64,000 nucleotides of DNA from Ascidia mentula (lineage: Eukaryota; Chordata; Ascidiacea; Phlebobranchia; Ascidiidae): contig OX387203.1 in NCBI GenBank assembly GCA_947561715.1, positions 1,736,001-1,800,000 on the forward strand, in the 5' to 3' direction. The notes beneath the pieces were generated by a model, which worked only from the letters and a program-made list of their open reading frames with translations, was not told the origin of the DNA and made no database searches. The position numbers were made by a program, and so were the translations under genes. Positions 36,533 to 47,142 of this stretch are shown here, piece after piece (within the stretch, counting starts at the first letter, position 1; each line of letters starts with the position of its first letter).

Positions 36533-37173
36533 TATTGTATCTTTGCTTTGAGCAATGATTAAAAAACACCAACTGCTTTGTAACAAACCGTTTTCTAAAA
36601 TGCAAATGAACTTGAAATCGATTTTCCAAAATCGTTACGCAGTAATTGACAAAAAATGATTTAATTTATTTGGTAGCAGTATAAGTTGCCACAACAACGA
36701 AACATTTGCACCGCGTCAATGCAAAAAAGGTTTGTGCCGTGAGGAAATGAGCATTACGTTTATGTGACGTGACAGAGTTTCAGTTCCTTCGTGTGCTTTT
36801 CCGCGCACTCATTTTAGGGCTTACTCCAGGTCGTTACAGTTTAACTATCTCCTCTCCTTATTGACACAAAACCACATTCGAAAGGCCCTGCAAAAGCGGG
36901 TACTTCAAACCTGGGTAAGTTTAACATCGGTCTGTATAGCCAGCGACTGTACTGATCGCTTTTTGAAGGCATCGTAAGCGTTGCCTTTCTGATCCGACAT
37001 CTTTATGGTTCATACAGCGCATCAAAGCTGTCGAAAACTCGCTAAACATAGATCCGCTTCTGCGCTCAAACCGTCGTGGGTGAATGTGATTCCTGCCTGA
37101 AGCTCAGCCGCCAACACCGTTACGCATGACTGGGTTTGAATAGTGGGATGGCGTCATATTTAAGCCGGCAGTC

Positions 37174-37598
37174 CTAGAGCTTGCGCACAACGACGGCGTT
37201 AAATATGGATTTGATGTAAAAGTTTTTCCATGTTTGGGGAATAGTTGAACTTATATCTGTTGCTTCGATATCATGTTTTTTTTAAATCTTGTTATTTAAC
37301 AAACATTTTTTGACCAGAAAAATCGCTATAGTGCATTGGCAAACATGTGGGCTTACCATCTGGTAATCGTTGATCGAATAATATGTTTCGTAATTCCGGA
37401 TGTGTTTCTCTCGAAATGACATTTGCGGTCAGACCAAACACTTCAACATTTCCTATTTTTATCCATCTCAACGCTTAGGAATTTGTTGTGGCCAAAAGGT
37501 TGCATTTTCTCAAAGGAAGTCAAGCCCTAAAAACCAAGTGCCAGTCCCAATCCGGCAACGATAAGAGTTAAATTTCCATATAAATCACAAAAACCCAT
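37174..37598 (-). CDS. Candidate small secreted protein, three exons
   Basis: Three minus-strand pieces fit together in phase 1: 37535-37598, 37357-37473 and 37174-37262, giving 89 residues. The first exon is signal-peptide-like (MGFCDLYGNLTLIVAGLGLA). The second reads IKIGNVEVFGLTANVISRET and HPELRNILFDQRLPD. The third reads ISSTIPQTWKNFYIKS and ends VVVRKL. I know no such family. Degraded copies lie at about 31675-32050 and 17890-18295, with the start codon, a donor or the frame lost. The first donor and acceptor are weak, so the model is tentative. It lies just upstream of B3 on the same strand. Confidence 0.25.
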
Positions 37599-37735
37599 TG
37601 TCCGTAACGTGTTATGTCATCTGGACATGCGTTGCCCTACTTGAAAAACACAACAGAGGCATATTAAAAAATTTGTGTGATTTTCAACAAAATATATCGT
37701 CTTGTCAGCTTACCGTTTGTACTGTAATGTAGTTG

Positions 37736-38130
37736 AATAGTTTCAGTATTCTATTTGAATAAGAATACTAAGGATGCCGTATAGGCGAAATATATATATA
37801 AAAAACAATATCTTGGTTGGATGATTTAGCAGCAATCTCGGCCAGTCCCAGGATTCACTTTTTACTGTTATCTAATAATCGTACTTAGTCTTGTTCTATC
37901 ATTTGTAGCGGACATATGTCTTTAAAGGCCTTTTGAAAACGTTACCCATAGCCTCTATCTTATCTCAAAGTTCAACCATAGTGTGTTGGATGTTATAAGC
38001 TATAATTAATATGCTGAGTCCTGTCAAGGGCGGAAATACCTGCATGCAAATATAAGAAATTGCTTTTCCAAGACGCCTGTAAATATTTCTATTGTGGCTT
38101 GGATCTTGTTTGAGGCCAGACAAAAACACT
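37736..38130. mobile_element. Insertion of about 0.4 kb carrying a spliced-leader match
   Basis: The copy of this flank at 18420-18440 runs straight from CTAGTTG to CCTGTTCAG. Here about 395 bp separate the two. Near its left edge are the 16-nt spliced-leader match (37748-37763) and a hairpin motif (37746-37793) whose GATGCC and TAGGCGAAAT resemble the arms of the GIY-YIG element. The rest is not recognised. It may be a retrocopy of a trans-spliced transcript or a diverged end of a Penelope-like element. Confidence 0.4.
37748..37763 (+). other. Exact Ciona spliced-leader sequence
   Basis: ATTCTATTTGAATAAG matches, in all 16 positions, the spliced-leader tag known from Ciona intestinalis trans-spliced mRNAs. 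It is not followed by GT, so it is not a donor-bearing SL RNA gene. It lies inside an imperfectly placed hairpin (AGTATTCT with AGAATACT). Confidence 0.6.
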
Positions 38131-39031
38131 TGGCTTTTTGCCTGTTCAGCGGAAATTTTTTATTTTTTTAAATTGACCAATGCTTACTTGTATTTAGACG
38201 ACGTTTTTTAACGCTTTACTTAATTCGCAGTTTCACGTGTCCAAATTTTTGCCTTATATTTCTCTGTATTACAACATCACCATAATTAACACTTGGAAAA
38301 ATATTGAAATGGGATTTAAATCGCACTAATTGCTATAATCATGTCGCTTTAAACATGTCCCGACGATATTAAAAAACCCTTTTGTAGCGAAACCGATACT
38401 GTGAAAGTGTGTCGTAAATTGGCGAAAATACTCCGCGACGATACATCTGCAAAACTCCCAGTCTGTTGGTACTTGTGACTTTTGAACTTTAATTCCACAG
38501 TTACGTGGCCAACTGTCCCCAAATATACTGTGTTAACAAAAGGCCTCAGTATGCGGTAAGCGGTTATTTGATGGTAATTTTGCCGCCCAATTACCGGTAG
38601 CCTTGTTCTGTGCGCCCAAAAGAAACTCATTATCGCGTTCAGACCAGGTAAGGAGAAAGTAACTTGTTACTTGGAAACATCCAACTTCATTTGCATGTTG
38701 AGGGCTAGGAGCCGTAATTCGTCTACTTTGCCCCAATATAAATGTCCGGGAACAGACAGGCTGGGTCAAACAATGGCTACCTCAGCACTGATTCAACATT
38801 AAGAATTAGCAGGATTCTGTTGGGTTCGCATGAAATTTTGTGTGTTTTCTTACTGTGCTCTAACACTATGAGAGCGTCTTTATGCTGTTACTGCGACTTC
38901 ACCAAAACGTGTGCAAGTGTTTTGATTATGCTGAGGTTTAAAGTCGGGTTTCTGCACAATTGACGAAAGCGAAGCTACCTTACATATTGACACACTTTTT
39001 TGTATGTTCTAGGATACTTTAACGTTTAGCA
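38131..39031. other. Array edge and upstream flank of the serpin gene
   Basis: Bases 38131-38280 still match 18430-18550, so the array ends at about 38.3 kb. From there to 39031 the sequence is unique. Minus-strand frames of 93 and 78 codons at 38349-38769 overlap and resemble nothing known. This stretch should hold the promoter of the serpin-like gene; I see no certain element. Confidence 0.45.
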
Positions 39032-42000
39032 ATGGATACAGGAGGAATTTTGTTGATCTTTGTTGTCTCATTGTACGTGAGTGAGGTGACAGTCGAAGCA
39101 ACGTGCGATGTAAAACAGGTAACTTGTCCGGCTGTATGGAATTCCTACAATGTGATTGGTGCAAATAAAGAACCCTCTCATGTGCATTGAACACATAGGA
39201 TGCTCAAATTCTTCAGAAATCGTGTCTTTTTTTTACCTGTATTGTGTCTAATTTATAATCGAACCTATACTTTTGTCAAAAATTGCCACGAAATAAGAGT
39301 TTTTGTTTGAAAATTGGTGTCTTGCAAGAATATTCTTTCTTCAAACAGACTGGCCTCCACAGCCATTACGCCGTGCGTCAATATCACGTAAATCTTCGAA
39401 ACTACACAAGTCACGTGATGTCAATGCCGGGACTGAACCGGCCAAACTTCGAAATCGGCAATGCTGCTTTTTCCGCTTATGGCATCACTGAAATATTCAA
39501 CGCTCTGTACAGAGAGTCAACCGGGAGTTTGAGGTAAAATATAAACAAAATACAAAATATGTACAAATGATTTCTGATTCTGATATTTTTTTGCATTGCT
39601 TTTGATGTTTACAGTGGCGACTCTAACAAAACTTGGTCAATATTCTGATATGGGATTTTATGTAGCAACACGTTTTTTGCAGACGCCAGTTAGAAAGTCA
39701 CCATTTTCTCCGCTTCCTTTCTTTTAACTTCTTCCGCCGAATTTGTGGAATCATCAGAGAAAATGTTTTGGGAAGTTTCTGTTTAAATCGTAACCGTGCA
39801 CCGGATTCCAACGTAATTTCCTTCACCGAGCTTTATCTTCGTCGTTTAAACCAACCTGAGTGGGAAACAAGCGAAGAGATTTTAAATTGGGAAGTTATCA
39901 CATCTGGACGTAGAACTACCGAGGTACTGAGATATTTACATCATAATTATCGGTTTCATTGCGGTGAATCAAACGTTCGTATGAAAAACGTGACATTTAC
40001 TCGAAATTTAGGTCGAAAACTATTGCGTACTGTGTAACAACAATCACGCTGCAAATCAACTTTTGTATCAGACCTTTTATGCTTTAAAATATCCTTAAAC
40101 CATGTGTTTTTTTCAGTAGCTGTTATTTTCGAGACTCACATTAAAACTGTGATAATAAAGATTCACGTGATACGGTGCGCGATCGACAGTCTGTCAAAGA
40201 CCTTCTGGTTCGGACTGATTTTCAAATTGGTTCAATATATTCTGCAAACACAGTGTGCGATAATAAAGGATTACAATTGTAAATAAATCTCTGTAGGATG
40301 GTTTTGCATCGCCCATGGATCGTATGTTGAGTCAGAGGTCAATCATGGGTGTCAACGACCTCCTACGTCATTTCACCGACGGAGAGGAGGAAAGTTTAGT
40401 GGCAATCAATGTGGTAAACTTCAGGGGTTTGTGGAAGTTTTCGGCAACGGAAAGTGAGGAGAGGATTAAGTTCCGGTTAAGCGCCAAGAAAACAAACAAA
40501 CACTTCCAGATGGTGAGGAATTTGCCTGGAATATTTTTGTTTGGGCGTTTCTGTTGAACTTTATAATAATATTAATTCCATTATAATAATTGTAAAATTG
40601 TAAATAAACGATCAATAATAACTGTTGCGTTTATTGCCTTTACTAAATCAAAAATGACTAACGCAGAAAATTTTAAAAAATGTCACAAGAAAATTGTTCC
40701 TGTGACTTTGTGATCTTAATAGCAATCTATATTTTATTCATAACCTATCGTTTCTCCCATTTCGTTGTGCGCAAGCCGCATCACCTCACGTTTCCGATGC
40801 GTAAACCTCCAATATCTTGCGAAATTGTGAGAGTCGCCCGAGGCGTTTGTCAGAATTTTTCACCGCAACTAGTTTCTTTCATCCTTAGCTCGACGGAGTC
40901 GCATCGACGGGAGTTTTTCGCTACTTACTCTGTGAAGAAAACGGCGTGTACACGTGTCACAGAAGGGGAATGCCCAACATTTATGAAATCAGGCTCACGT
41001 AAGTGTGTCGGACGAGGCAGCTTTATTCTTAACAACGATTCTGTACGTGACGCAAATTGAGTGATCCTAATGGATTTCCGCTTCCTGTTAACTTCACTTT
41101 TTTGCAACTTTTGGTTTAGCATTTTATTTGAATCTCGTTTTTAGTAGAAATTTAAATGTATGCGAATTGGGTCAAAGTACCCATGTGCTTTGTATAGGAC
41201 GTTTTTGTGTATTGCTGCTTTCCTATGGCCTATGCACCAATCTAAACAAAACACAAACATTTATTCATAAATATATAGTGCTTCATCGGGACAGGATTTC
41301 CGAATGATGATTTACCAAACCACGCAAAACCTGACCATTGAAAGCATACAAGACCAGTTTCGAAAGGAAGGAACGAAGAAATGGAAACTGGGAAAGTCGA
41401 GTTTTCTGCTTCAACCGGCGCAGTTAATTCTACCAAAGATTAATGTGAGTTTAGGAACAAAATGACACAACAAGGTCCAATAACCTGATGTTTGGCGAAA
41501 AATGTCCTTGTTAACGTACAGTCCGAGATTTTATGGTGATTTCAAATTAACTGGTCGTTCGTTGCTTCTCCATATAAACAAAAGAAGATGCTTAATGGCG
41601 AAATATGTAAATTAAAAGAAACCCAACTGATTCTAACGAAGGAAATTCACTTTTAAATCAAATCTATTTCTTTTGCACGCAAAGTTATTCTGCACATTAA
41701 CAATAAACGTGATACAGAAAATGGCATGGGTTCCGACGAACCCATAAGAGTTATCGAGTTAGACGACCATTTCCATTAATGTAAACTAAATAGTCGTAAT
41801 GTGTAATAGAAACATGATTGAATTTTTTATGTTTTCTTACAGATAACCACGTGTTACGACTTGATTAACCACATGGTTAAAAAAGATACGGATACTCATT
41901 TTATGAGAGAATATCTGGACATTTACGGATCTTCTGATGTCATACCTGTGACGTACAAGGCAACGAAATGTGAGTATATCCAAGCACCTATGGCAAATGC

Positions 42001-42252
42001 AAAGCTCTTCTTTTGTTTCATTCCGTAAAATCTTTTATTTTTGTTGTAGTACTTGCACTGACTCAGTTTAGCATCACCGATAGGGGAATATCCCCGGGGA
42101 ATTCCCCGCCAGTCAACAGACGCCCTTCACCGCCTCCAGTGTCCGAGGGCGATCAGGTTCGCTTGAAAGTCGATTCGCCGTTCATGTTTGCCATCGAACA
42201 CGAAGCTACAGGAACGCTTGTGCTGGCTGGCAGAGTCCTTGGAAACTCGTGA
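39032..42252 (+). CDS. Secreted serpin-like protein
   Basis: Exon 1 (39032-39118) encodes a signal peptide (MDTGGILLIFVVSLYVSEV). Exon 2 is 39349-39533. Exon 3 begins at 39683; its 3' end is uncertain (no later than 40037). An exon at 40297-40512 reads SIMGVNDLLRHFTDGEEE and AINVVNFRGLWKF, the serpin VN-x-FKG-W breach region. A probable exon lies near 40778-41000. An exon ending at 41444 reads NLTIESIQDQFRKEG and AQLILPKIN, like the serpin L-P-K-F segment. Then 41843-41969, and the last exon 42050-42252 with DSPFMFAIEHEATGTLVLAG, the classic serpin C-terminus. The hinge and reactive loop are short and Pro-rich and lack the Ala-rich inhibitory hinge, so it may be a non-inhibitory serpin. Middle exons are approximate. 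Confidence 0.6.
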
Positions 42253-43130
42253 GTCGGTCTCTAGCGCCTCAGACATGCTTTTAAATTGGATACATTTTGC
42301 ACGACCACTCATCCAAACTTTGGCTGGTTTGTATTTTACGCGCCTGCTGCAATTTTCTTTTCTGTCAATTTGTCAGTCAAGTGCACTATCTCTATCTTTT
42401 TTTGCACCGTTGCTCCATATTGGTTTCATTTTACACACCTGATTAATACCCAATACAGTAACATGATGTTTTGTTTTTAATTGGATTATAGACACGAATA
42501 GGTCAAAATTAAAGACCTGTAAGACATACTGAAGACATGAAAAGGTTAAAAGTTTCATTGAACAGGTTCAATCCACACAATTATTGCAAACATGCGCAAA
42601 GAAGTGTAATAAAAATGTGTGGGAAGTAACAGGTCTCGTAGCAAAATAGGCACACAGCAGGTCTTGTTATGTGTCACAATTGACGAACATTGAAAGCCAC
42701 ATAAATAAATCGGCTTTACAAGATTACATTAGGGATGTGCCGAACCAAATTCAAATTTTCCTAATAGTAGACATATATAAATATTCCATCGAATCCGAAT
42801 TTAATCACTAAACACATACGTTGAACGTGTATCCAACATTCACATGTTTAAAACAACAGTGCTTGGTATCGTGCATTGTCGTTGGTGCGCGAAAGTGGAA
42901 TTACAAACACTAGCAAATAAAACAGAAATATGTTGAACTCGTTGGTGCCTCAACCTAACTAAGGCCTTTAACAAACATGGTTTCGTGCACACAAGAAATT
43001 GTTAATCATTGACCTGGAGAGTAAATATTGACAAGAAATATTCCTTTCGAACGGTTAAAGCTAGCAGAGAAATCACGCTTTGCGAACAGTTTGAAAATTG
43101 TTTTTACCCCAAACTGAAGTTAAAGTCTCA
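42253..43130. other. Intergenic between convergent genes
   Basis: This lies between the 3' ends of the serpin-like gene (plus) and the TPR gene (minus). It is AT-rich. A stretch near 42735-42900 has the mixed character of old repeat DNA, but I could not assign it. No gene is seen. Confidence 0.4.
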
Positions 43131-46100
43131 CTATTTAGAAGAAGATTTGGACAAAACGGTCAAGGATTTGTCAATCAATTTCAAACAGTCAATATTTCTT
43201 GAGTATTTTGACCGTTTCATGTCAAGAAGGAATTTGTAATTTCGTTTAAAACACTTAAGTGCATCAGAACACGTGTTACAGCTTTCCATTTTATCCAACC
43301 ACTTCTTCACAGTAGCTTTGTCCCTTCTATGCCGCCAACTTCTCATCAGGATCGAGATAGCCGAAATACCAACATTTACTGCTATTTCGTAGCTATTTCG
43401 CTCGTACAGACATTTTCCTATTCCAAAGAGAGCCTGAAACAAGGATTCACAAGCACGTTGACTTAGTTGGGCTTCGGTACTGATATCACAACTCTCTTCA
43501 AATGTGCTTAGTGCATTCTCAATGTCGCTCGTTTCAAAATAACAAAACCCGATATTGATCAGGCATTCCGCTTCATCCAGTTGATTTTCCTGTTTTAGTT
43601 GTCGTCTTATTCGAAGCTCGCATTGGTAGGATTCCAATGCTTCTTGATACCGTTCCAGTTTCGTTAGCGCCATTGCCTTGTCTGCATGGTGATCCGCCTT
43701 TGCTTTGTCTCTTATTGTTGATGCAAACGTAGTGCCATCCAATATAGAAAGATAGTTGTTTGTGCTCTTGTCTTGGTCCTCAAAAGCCGTAATTGCTTTT
43801 TCGTATTGCCTCAAAGACATGTAGCAGTTTCCTTTCCGGTTTAGTATTTTAGAGCTTTTGTTGGTTTTGGGTGCAGCTTCTAACGCTGTAAGTTCGCGTT
43901 GGTAAATTTCTTGGGCTTTTTCCTGCTTGTTGTTTTCTTCCAACACTTTTCCAAAGCAGTGGAAGCATTCGGCTAGTTGTAGATGACTATCATGGTCTTC
44001 GCAAAATTTGTTTCTGAAATCCACCTCTTTATTAAATAATATTTCAGCTTTGTCGAGACGTTTTAATTCAATGTAGCATTTTCGAAGTAATGCAAACAGT
44101 TCAAGTTTCTCATTGAAGGCAATGCCGCTTGTGTCACTTGTGATCAAAGTGTTTGCTAGATTTCTACTGCTTTCATCAAAGTTTAGATTTTCGATTTCAA
44201 TTGCACACTTCTCAACCAAAACGGACAATTGTACCTCCTTAACTTCATCAATACTTTCTTTCATAAGATTGTCTTCAAGTAAATTATCATAGATGTTAAA
44301 TTCTTTTTGTTTGCATTGATAAGCCTCTTCCCAATCATCAAGTTCAATTAGACATAAAAATTTATTGTTCAGTGTTTTTGCGATTTGCTCATCCATAGTT
44401 TCGTCTGGAGTCAAGTTCTTCTGAAGATGAAGACTTAAACTAAATATGTCTAGCGCATTTTCCGTTTCTCCAAGTTTCAATAAATTATTTGCGATAAGGC
44501 CTAATAATTCTGCTTTCCACAAGTCAGAGTCATTTTCTAATTGTTTGAAAATTGCATTTAAATCCGAATACATTTCTAATTGGTACAAACATTTTCCAGT
44601 CAACAGCAACCATGCATACCCGTCAACTTCACTATTTTCACCGATTTCGTTGTCGGATGTATGACATTGAGTCTTGCACATTTCCAACATTTTTAGGGCT
44701 TCTTCACAACGCTCTAAACATAGCAAGCTCTTTGCATACACAAAAAGTATTTTCTTTTTAAATTCGTTATTTTCCTCCAAAAATAATTTGCACTTTTCGG
44801 TAGCCTCTCGGTGTCTATTTAACATAAAAAGACTATAAACCAATCTGTACTGATGAAAATCACAGGTATTCAAAATAGATAAACACTTCTCGCTTTCGTT
44901 CATTGCTTGTTCGTACATTCCAAGGCAAAATACAATGCGTGTTTTATTCATGGTTTCACATTGTTCGGTTTCATCTTCTATTTTATCATTCCTGAATTCG
45001 TCGGCATCATAATTATCAGGTCTTAAGTTTTGAATGACATTTTCAATGACATACTTTTGCAGGGATAACGAAATCTCAAACAACTTATAAAGACTATAGC
45101 ATCCAACCTCATCCACAAAACCAAAATCGCCATCTTCAGGATTACGTTGACGTGTTATGGAGAAACATTGATTGTCGTACTGGCCCTTGCAGTGTATGTA
45201 GACCTTCAACCTTGTTTCTAACGACACCGAAACAGCAAACTTAAAACTATGACATATTGATCTGTCGCATAAATGTTTCTGTTCCAGTTCTCTGAGAATA
45301 TCAAATGATGAGCCAGCGTCTAGCATGTGATACCGACCCAATGCAGCAATAAACAGCGTAACGCTGCGATATATATCCTTTTTAACATCAAGGTTGCCAA
45401 TAATTTGTAATTTCTGTAGGACTTTCTCAGTATCATACTGGTGCATATCTTCCATAATTTGTTTGCTGAATACTCCACTCTGTGCTGCCTGTTTGCGATA
45501 CTTGATAACCCCTGTTCTAAATTCTTCATATACGCCGTGACATCCTTGTACAAAGCACGTTGCAAGCAGCATATCGGCAAGATGATATCCATTTTTAATA
45601 TCTTTCTCTCTTTCCAGGTATTCCAACATAAGGTTTACTGGTTTTATTAGCTCTGTTATCCATGGTTTCTGAAGGGTTTTTTGACGACCAAGTGGGTGTT
45701 TTGAGGCAAATGGGACAAGTCCATCTGGTGATGCCCCACAAGTTGTGTATGCATCATAAAACCAATTGCTTCCAGATAAGAATTTGAAAATTTGTTTATC
45801 ATCACTTTCATCTGTGAACTCATCGCTACTTTCTCCAGAGTTATCATGAGTGTTTTGATCTATGTAATCATTGCAGTCTTCATCTATGGATCCATCGATC
45901 TCTTCGTCAGTGTCTGAATCTGAACATTCGCGGTGCTTACCGTTATTAACTAAGGAATTTAAACCCTCAATGTCAAGGCGTGGAATAATAGTTTCTCCAA
46001 AGTTTAATACTATTATTTGAAAGATGACAGACACCCAACGAAAATACTCAAGAATTTCTTCATAATTATCTTTTACTTTCACACCTTCCTCAAGAATAAT

Positions 46101-46814
46101 CATGTGTTCAAAATCAGAATATGGAGTGATTTCTTCTCTGGCAAGTGATCCCATCCCAAGTAATGCATATTCACATGGTGGTTTACCTTTTATTTCTACA
46201 CACTCCTCCATTATATTTTTTAGCATATTCAATAATTGATCAGTAATGGACTTTTGGATCCTGGAAACATTTGTAATTTTTGTTTTTTCGTATTGTGTTT
46301 TTTTCTTTTCTTCTAGCTCCACAGTTTTCAGTACTTTTAATCTTTTAACTTTCTGTTTGACTTGACTGCGTATAGTTTTTATTTTCCTATGAAAGGCTTT
46401 GGATTGTTCAACAAGATTTACGTTTGTTAATTCTGCGTTTGCCAAGTTAAGTACATCAGAACAGTGATCGAGTAGTTCCTGTTTTATCTTGTTCACATTT
46501 TTAGGTTTTCTTACAATGGCTGCATTAAACAAGCCAGCACTTTTTATTAAACTCATTTTGTCCGGGCTTCGAAACCGGAAAACCATCGCTAATTGCCGAA
46601 AAATCTCAGCAGTGTAGCTTCCATTCTTCTCAACTCCATTCAAATAACACATCGTTTTCATCTGATTTGTTAGCAGATACTGACAGGCTTGTAAAGCGTA
46701 GTGATCTGTGCCGCGTGTCTCATGTTTTGTCTCGCCATATACAGCCAACCACAAATCGGTTTTCGACAGGCCTTTAAAGGGTGACTTTTCCATATCTACA
46801 GCATGGCTATCCAA
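43131..46814 (-). CDS. Large nucleotidyltransferase-motif TPR protein
   Basis: One uninterrupted frame of 1227 codons. Residues about 15-105 form a helical N-terminal region (CQYLLTNQMKTMCYLNG). Residues about 140-210 are Lys-rich and probably coiled. At 218-240, LLGMGSLAREEITPYSDFE fits the Pol-beta-type nucleotidyltransferase signature (Gly-Ser, then Asp234-x-Glu236), as in the GlnD/DUF294 N-terminal domain; Asp281 (PRLDIEG) could be the third carboxylate. Residues about 298-340 are an acidic Asp/Glu/Ser-rich spacer. The C-terminal half is TPR-rich (for example ECLINIGFCYFETSDIENAL). Long intronless genes of this plan are known in invertebrate deuterostomes. Enzyme activity is untested. The gene is likely cytosolic because no signal or membrane segment is seen. 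An upstream non-coding exon cannot be excluded. Confidence 0.8.
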   Translation of the reverse strand: MDSHAVDMEKSPFKGLSKTDLWLAVYGETKHETRGTDHYALQACQYLLTNQMKTMCYLNGVEKNGSYTAEIFRQLAMVFRFRSPDKMSLIKSAGLFNAAIVRKPKNVNKIKQELLDHCSDVLNLANAELTNVNLVEQSKAFHRKIKTIRSQVKQKVKRLKVLKTVELEEKKKTQYEKTKITNVSRIQKSITDQLLNMLKNIMEECVEIKGKPPCEYALLGMGSLAREEITPYSDFEHMIILEEGVKVKDNYEEILEYFRWVSVIFQIIVLNFGETIIPRLDIEGLNSLVNNGKHRECSDSDTDEEIDGSIDEDCNDYIDQNTHDNSGESSDEFTDESDDKQIFKFLSGSNWFYDAYTTCGASPDGLVPFASKHPLGRQKTLQKPWITELIKPVNLMLEYLEREKDIKNGYHLADMLLATCFVQGCHGVYEEFRTGVIKYRKQAAQSGVFSKQIMEDMHQYDTEKVLQKLQIIGNLDVKKDIYRSVTLFIAALGRYHMLDAGSSFDILRELEQKHLCDRSICHSFKFAVSVSLETRLKVYIHCKGQYDNQCFSITRQRNPEDGDFGFVDEVGCYSLYKLFEISLSLQKYVIENVIQNLRPDNYDADEFRNDKIEDETEQCETMNKTRIVFCLGMYEQAMNESEKCLSILNTCDFHQYRLVYSLFMLNRHREATEKCKLFLEENNEFKKKILFVYAKSLLCLERCEEALKMLEMCKTQCHTSDNEIGENSEVDGYAWLLLTGKCLYQLEMYSDLNAIFKQLENDSDLWKAELLGLIANNLLKLGETENALDIFSLSLHLQKNLTPDETMDEQIAKTLNNKFLCLIELDDWEEAYQCKQKEFNIYDNLLEDNLMKESIDEVKEVQLSVLVEKCAIEIENLNFDESSRNLANTLITSDTSGIAFNEKLELFALLRKCYIELKRLDKAEILFNKEVDFRNKFCEDHDSHLQLAECFHCFGKVLEENNKQEKAQEIYQRELTALEAAPKTNKSSKILNRKGNCYMSLRQYEKAITAFEDQDKSTNNYLSILDGTTFASTIRDKAKADHHADKAMALTKLERYQEALESYQCELRIRRQLKQENQLDEAECLINIGFCYFETSDIENALSTFEESCDISTEAQLSQRACESLFQALFGIGKCLYERNSYEIAVNVGISAISILMRSWRHRRDKATVKKWLDKMESCNTCSDALKCFKRNYKFLLDMKRSKYSRNIDCLKLIDKSLTVLSKSSSK

Positions 46815-47078
46815 ACCTAGTTTCCAAATAGTGAACCACGGCCAACCAGTATACCAACTTTAAAACTACTTTTTTACTGTTGCTACTAAAAACCTTTATT
46901 TTGCACTATCTTTTTCTGTTTTTGAAAAAAAAGCATATCTAAATAACTTTTTTCGAAGTAACTTTTTAGTCGTTTTCGAGGTAATTTTTAGTCTAATTCA
47001 TTGTGATTCAACAAATCCGAGACAGTGCAGTAATGTATAAAGTTACCTTGGCCACAATATACCGCGCGAAACCGCTGA
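46815..47078. other. 5' flank of the TPR gene
   Basis: A short AT-rich flank with no recognised element; the promoter of the minus-strand TPR gene should lie here. Confidence 0.3.
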
Positions 47079-47142
47079 GCTCCTGTAGCTCAGTTGGTAT
47101 AGAGTAGGGCCAAGGTCGTGAGTTCAAACCTCACTGGAGGCT
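47079..47142 (+). mobile_element. tRNA-derived SINE head
   Basis: GCTCCTGTAGCTCAGTTGGT matches a tRNA 5' end with a pol III A box. GAGTTCAAACCTC supplies a B box with a perfect T stem (GTGAG/CTCAC). Only about 12 nt lie where an anticodon arm and variable loop should be, and the acceptor stem pairs poorly, so it is not a working tRNA. Probable SINE; its tail beyond about 47260 is not defined. Confidence 0.5.

Larger units (their letters stand above)
32231..37735. repeat. Array block 3, extra type-B unit
   Basis: This matches 12.26-18.4 kb of block 1 (offset about 20 kb falling to 19.3 kb) and 27.2-32.1 kb of block 2. It lacks the MITE of block 1. At its right edge, similarity to block 1 stops at 37735 and resumes at about 38131, leaving an insertion of about 0.4 kb. 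Confidence 0.7.

Noticed and set aside
37748-37763. An SL RNA gene.
   Set aside because: The leader is not followed by a GT donor, and no Sm-type site or SL RNA body is visible downstream.
47079-47142. A functional tRNA gene.
   Set aside because: The anticodon arm is too short and the acceptor stem does not pair, so a SINE head is more likely.
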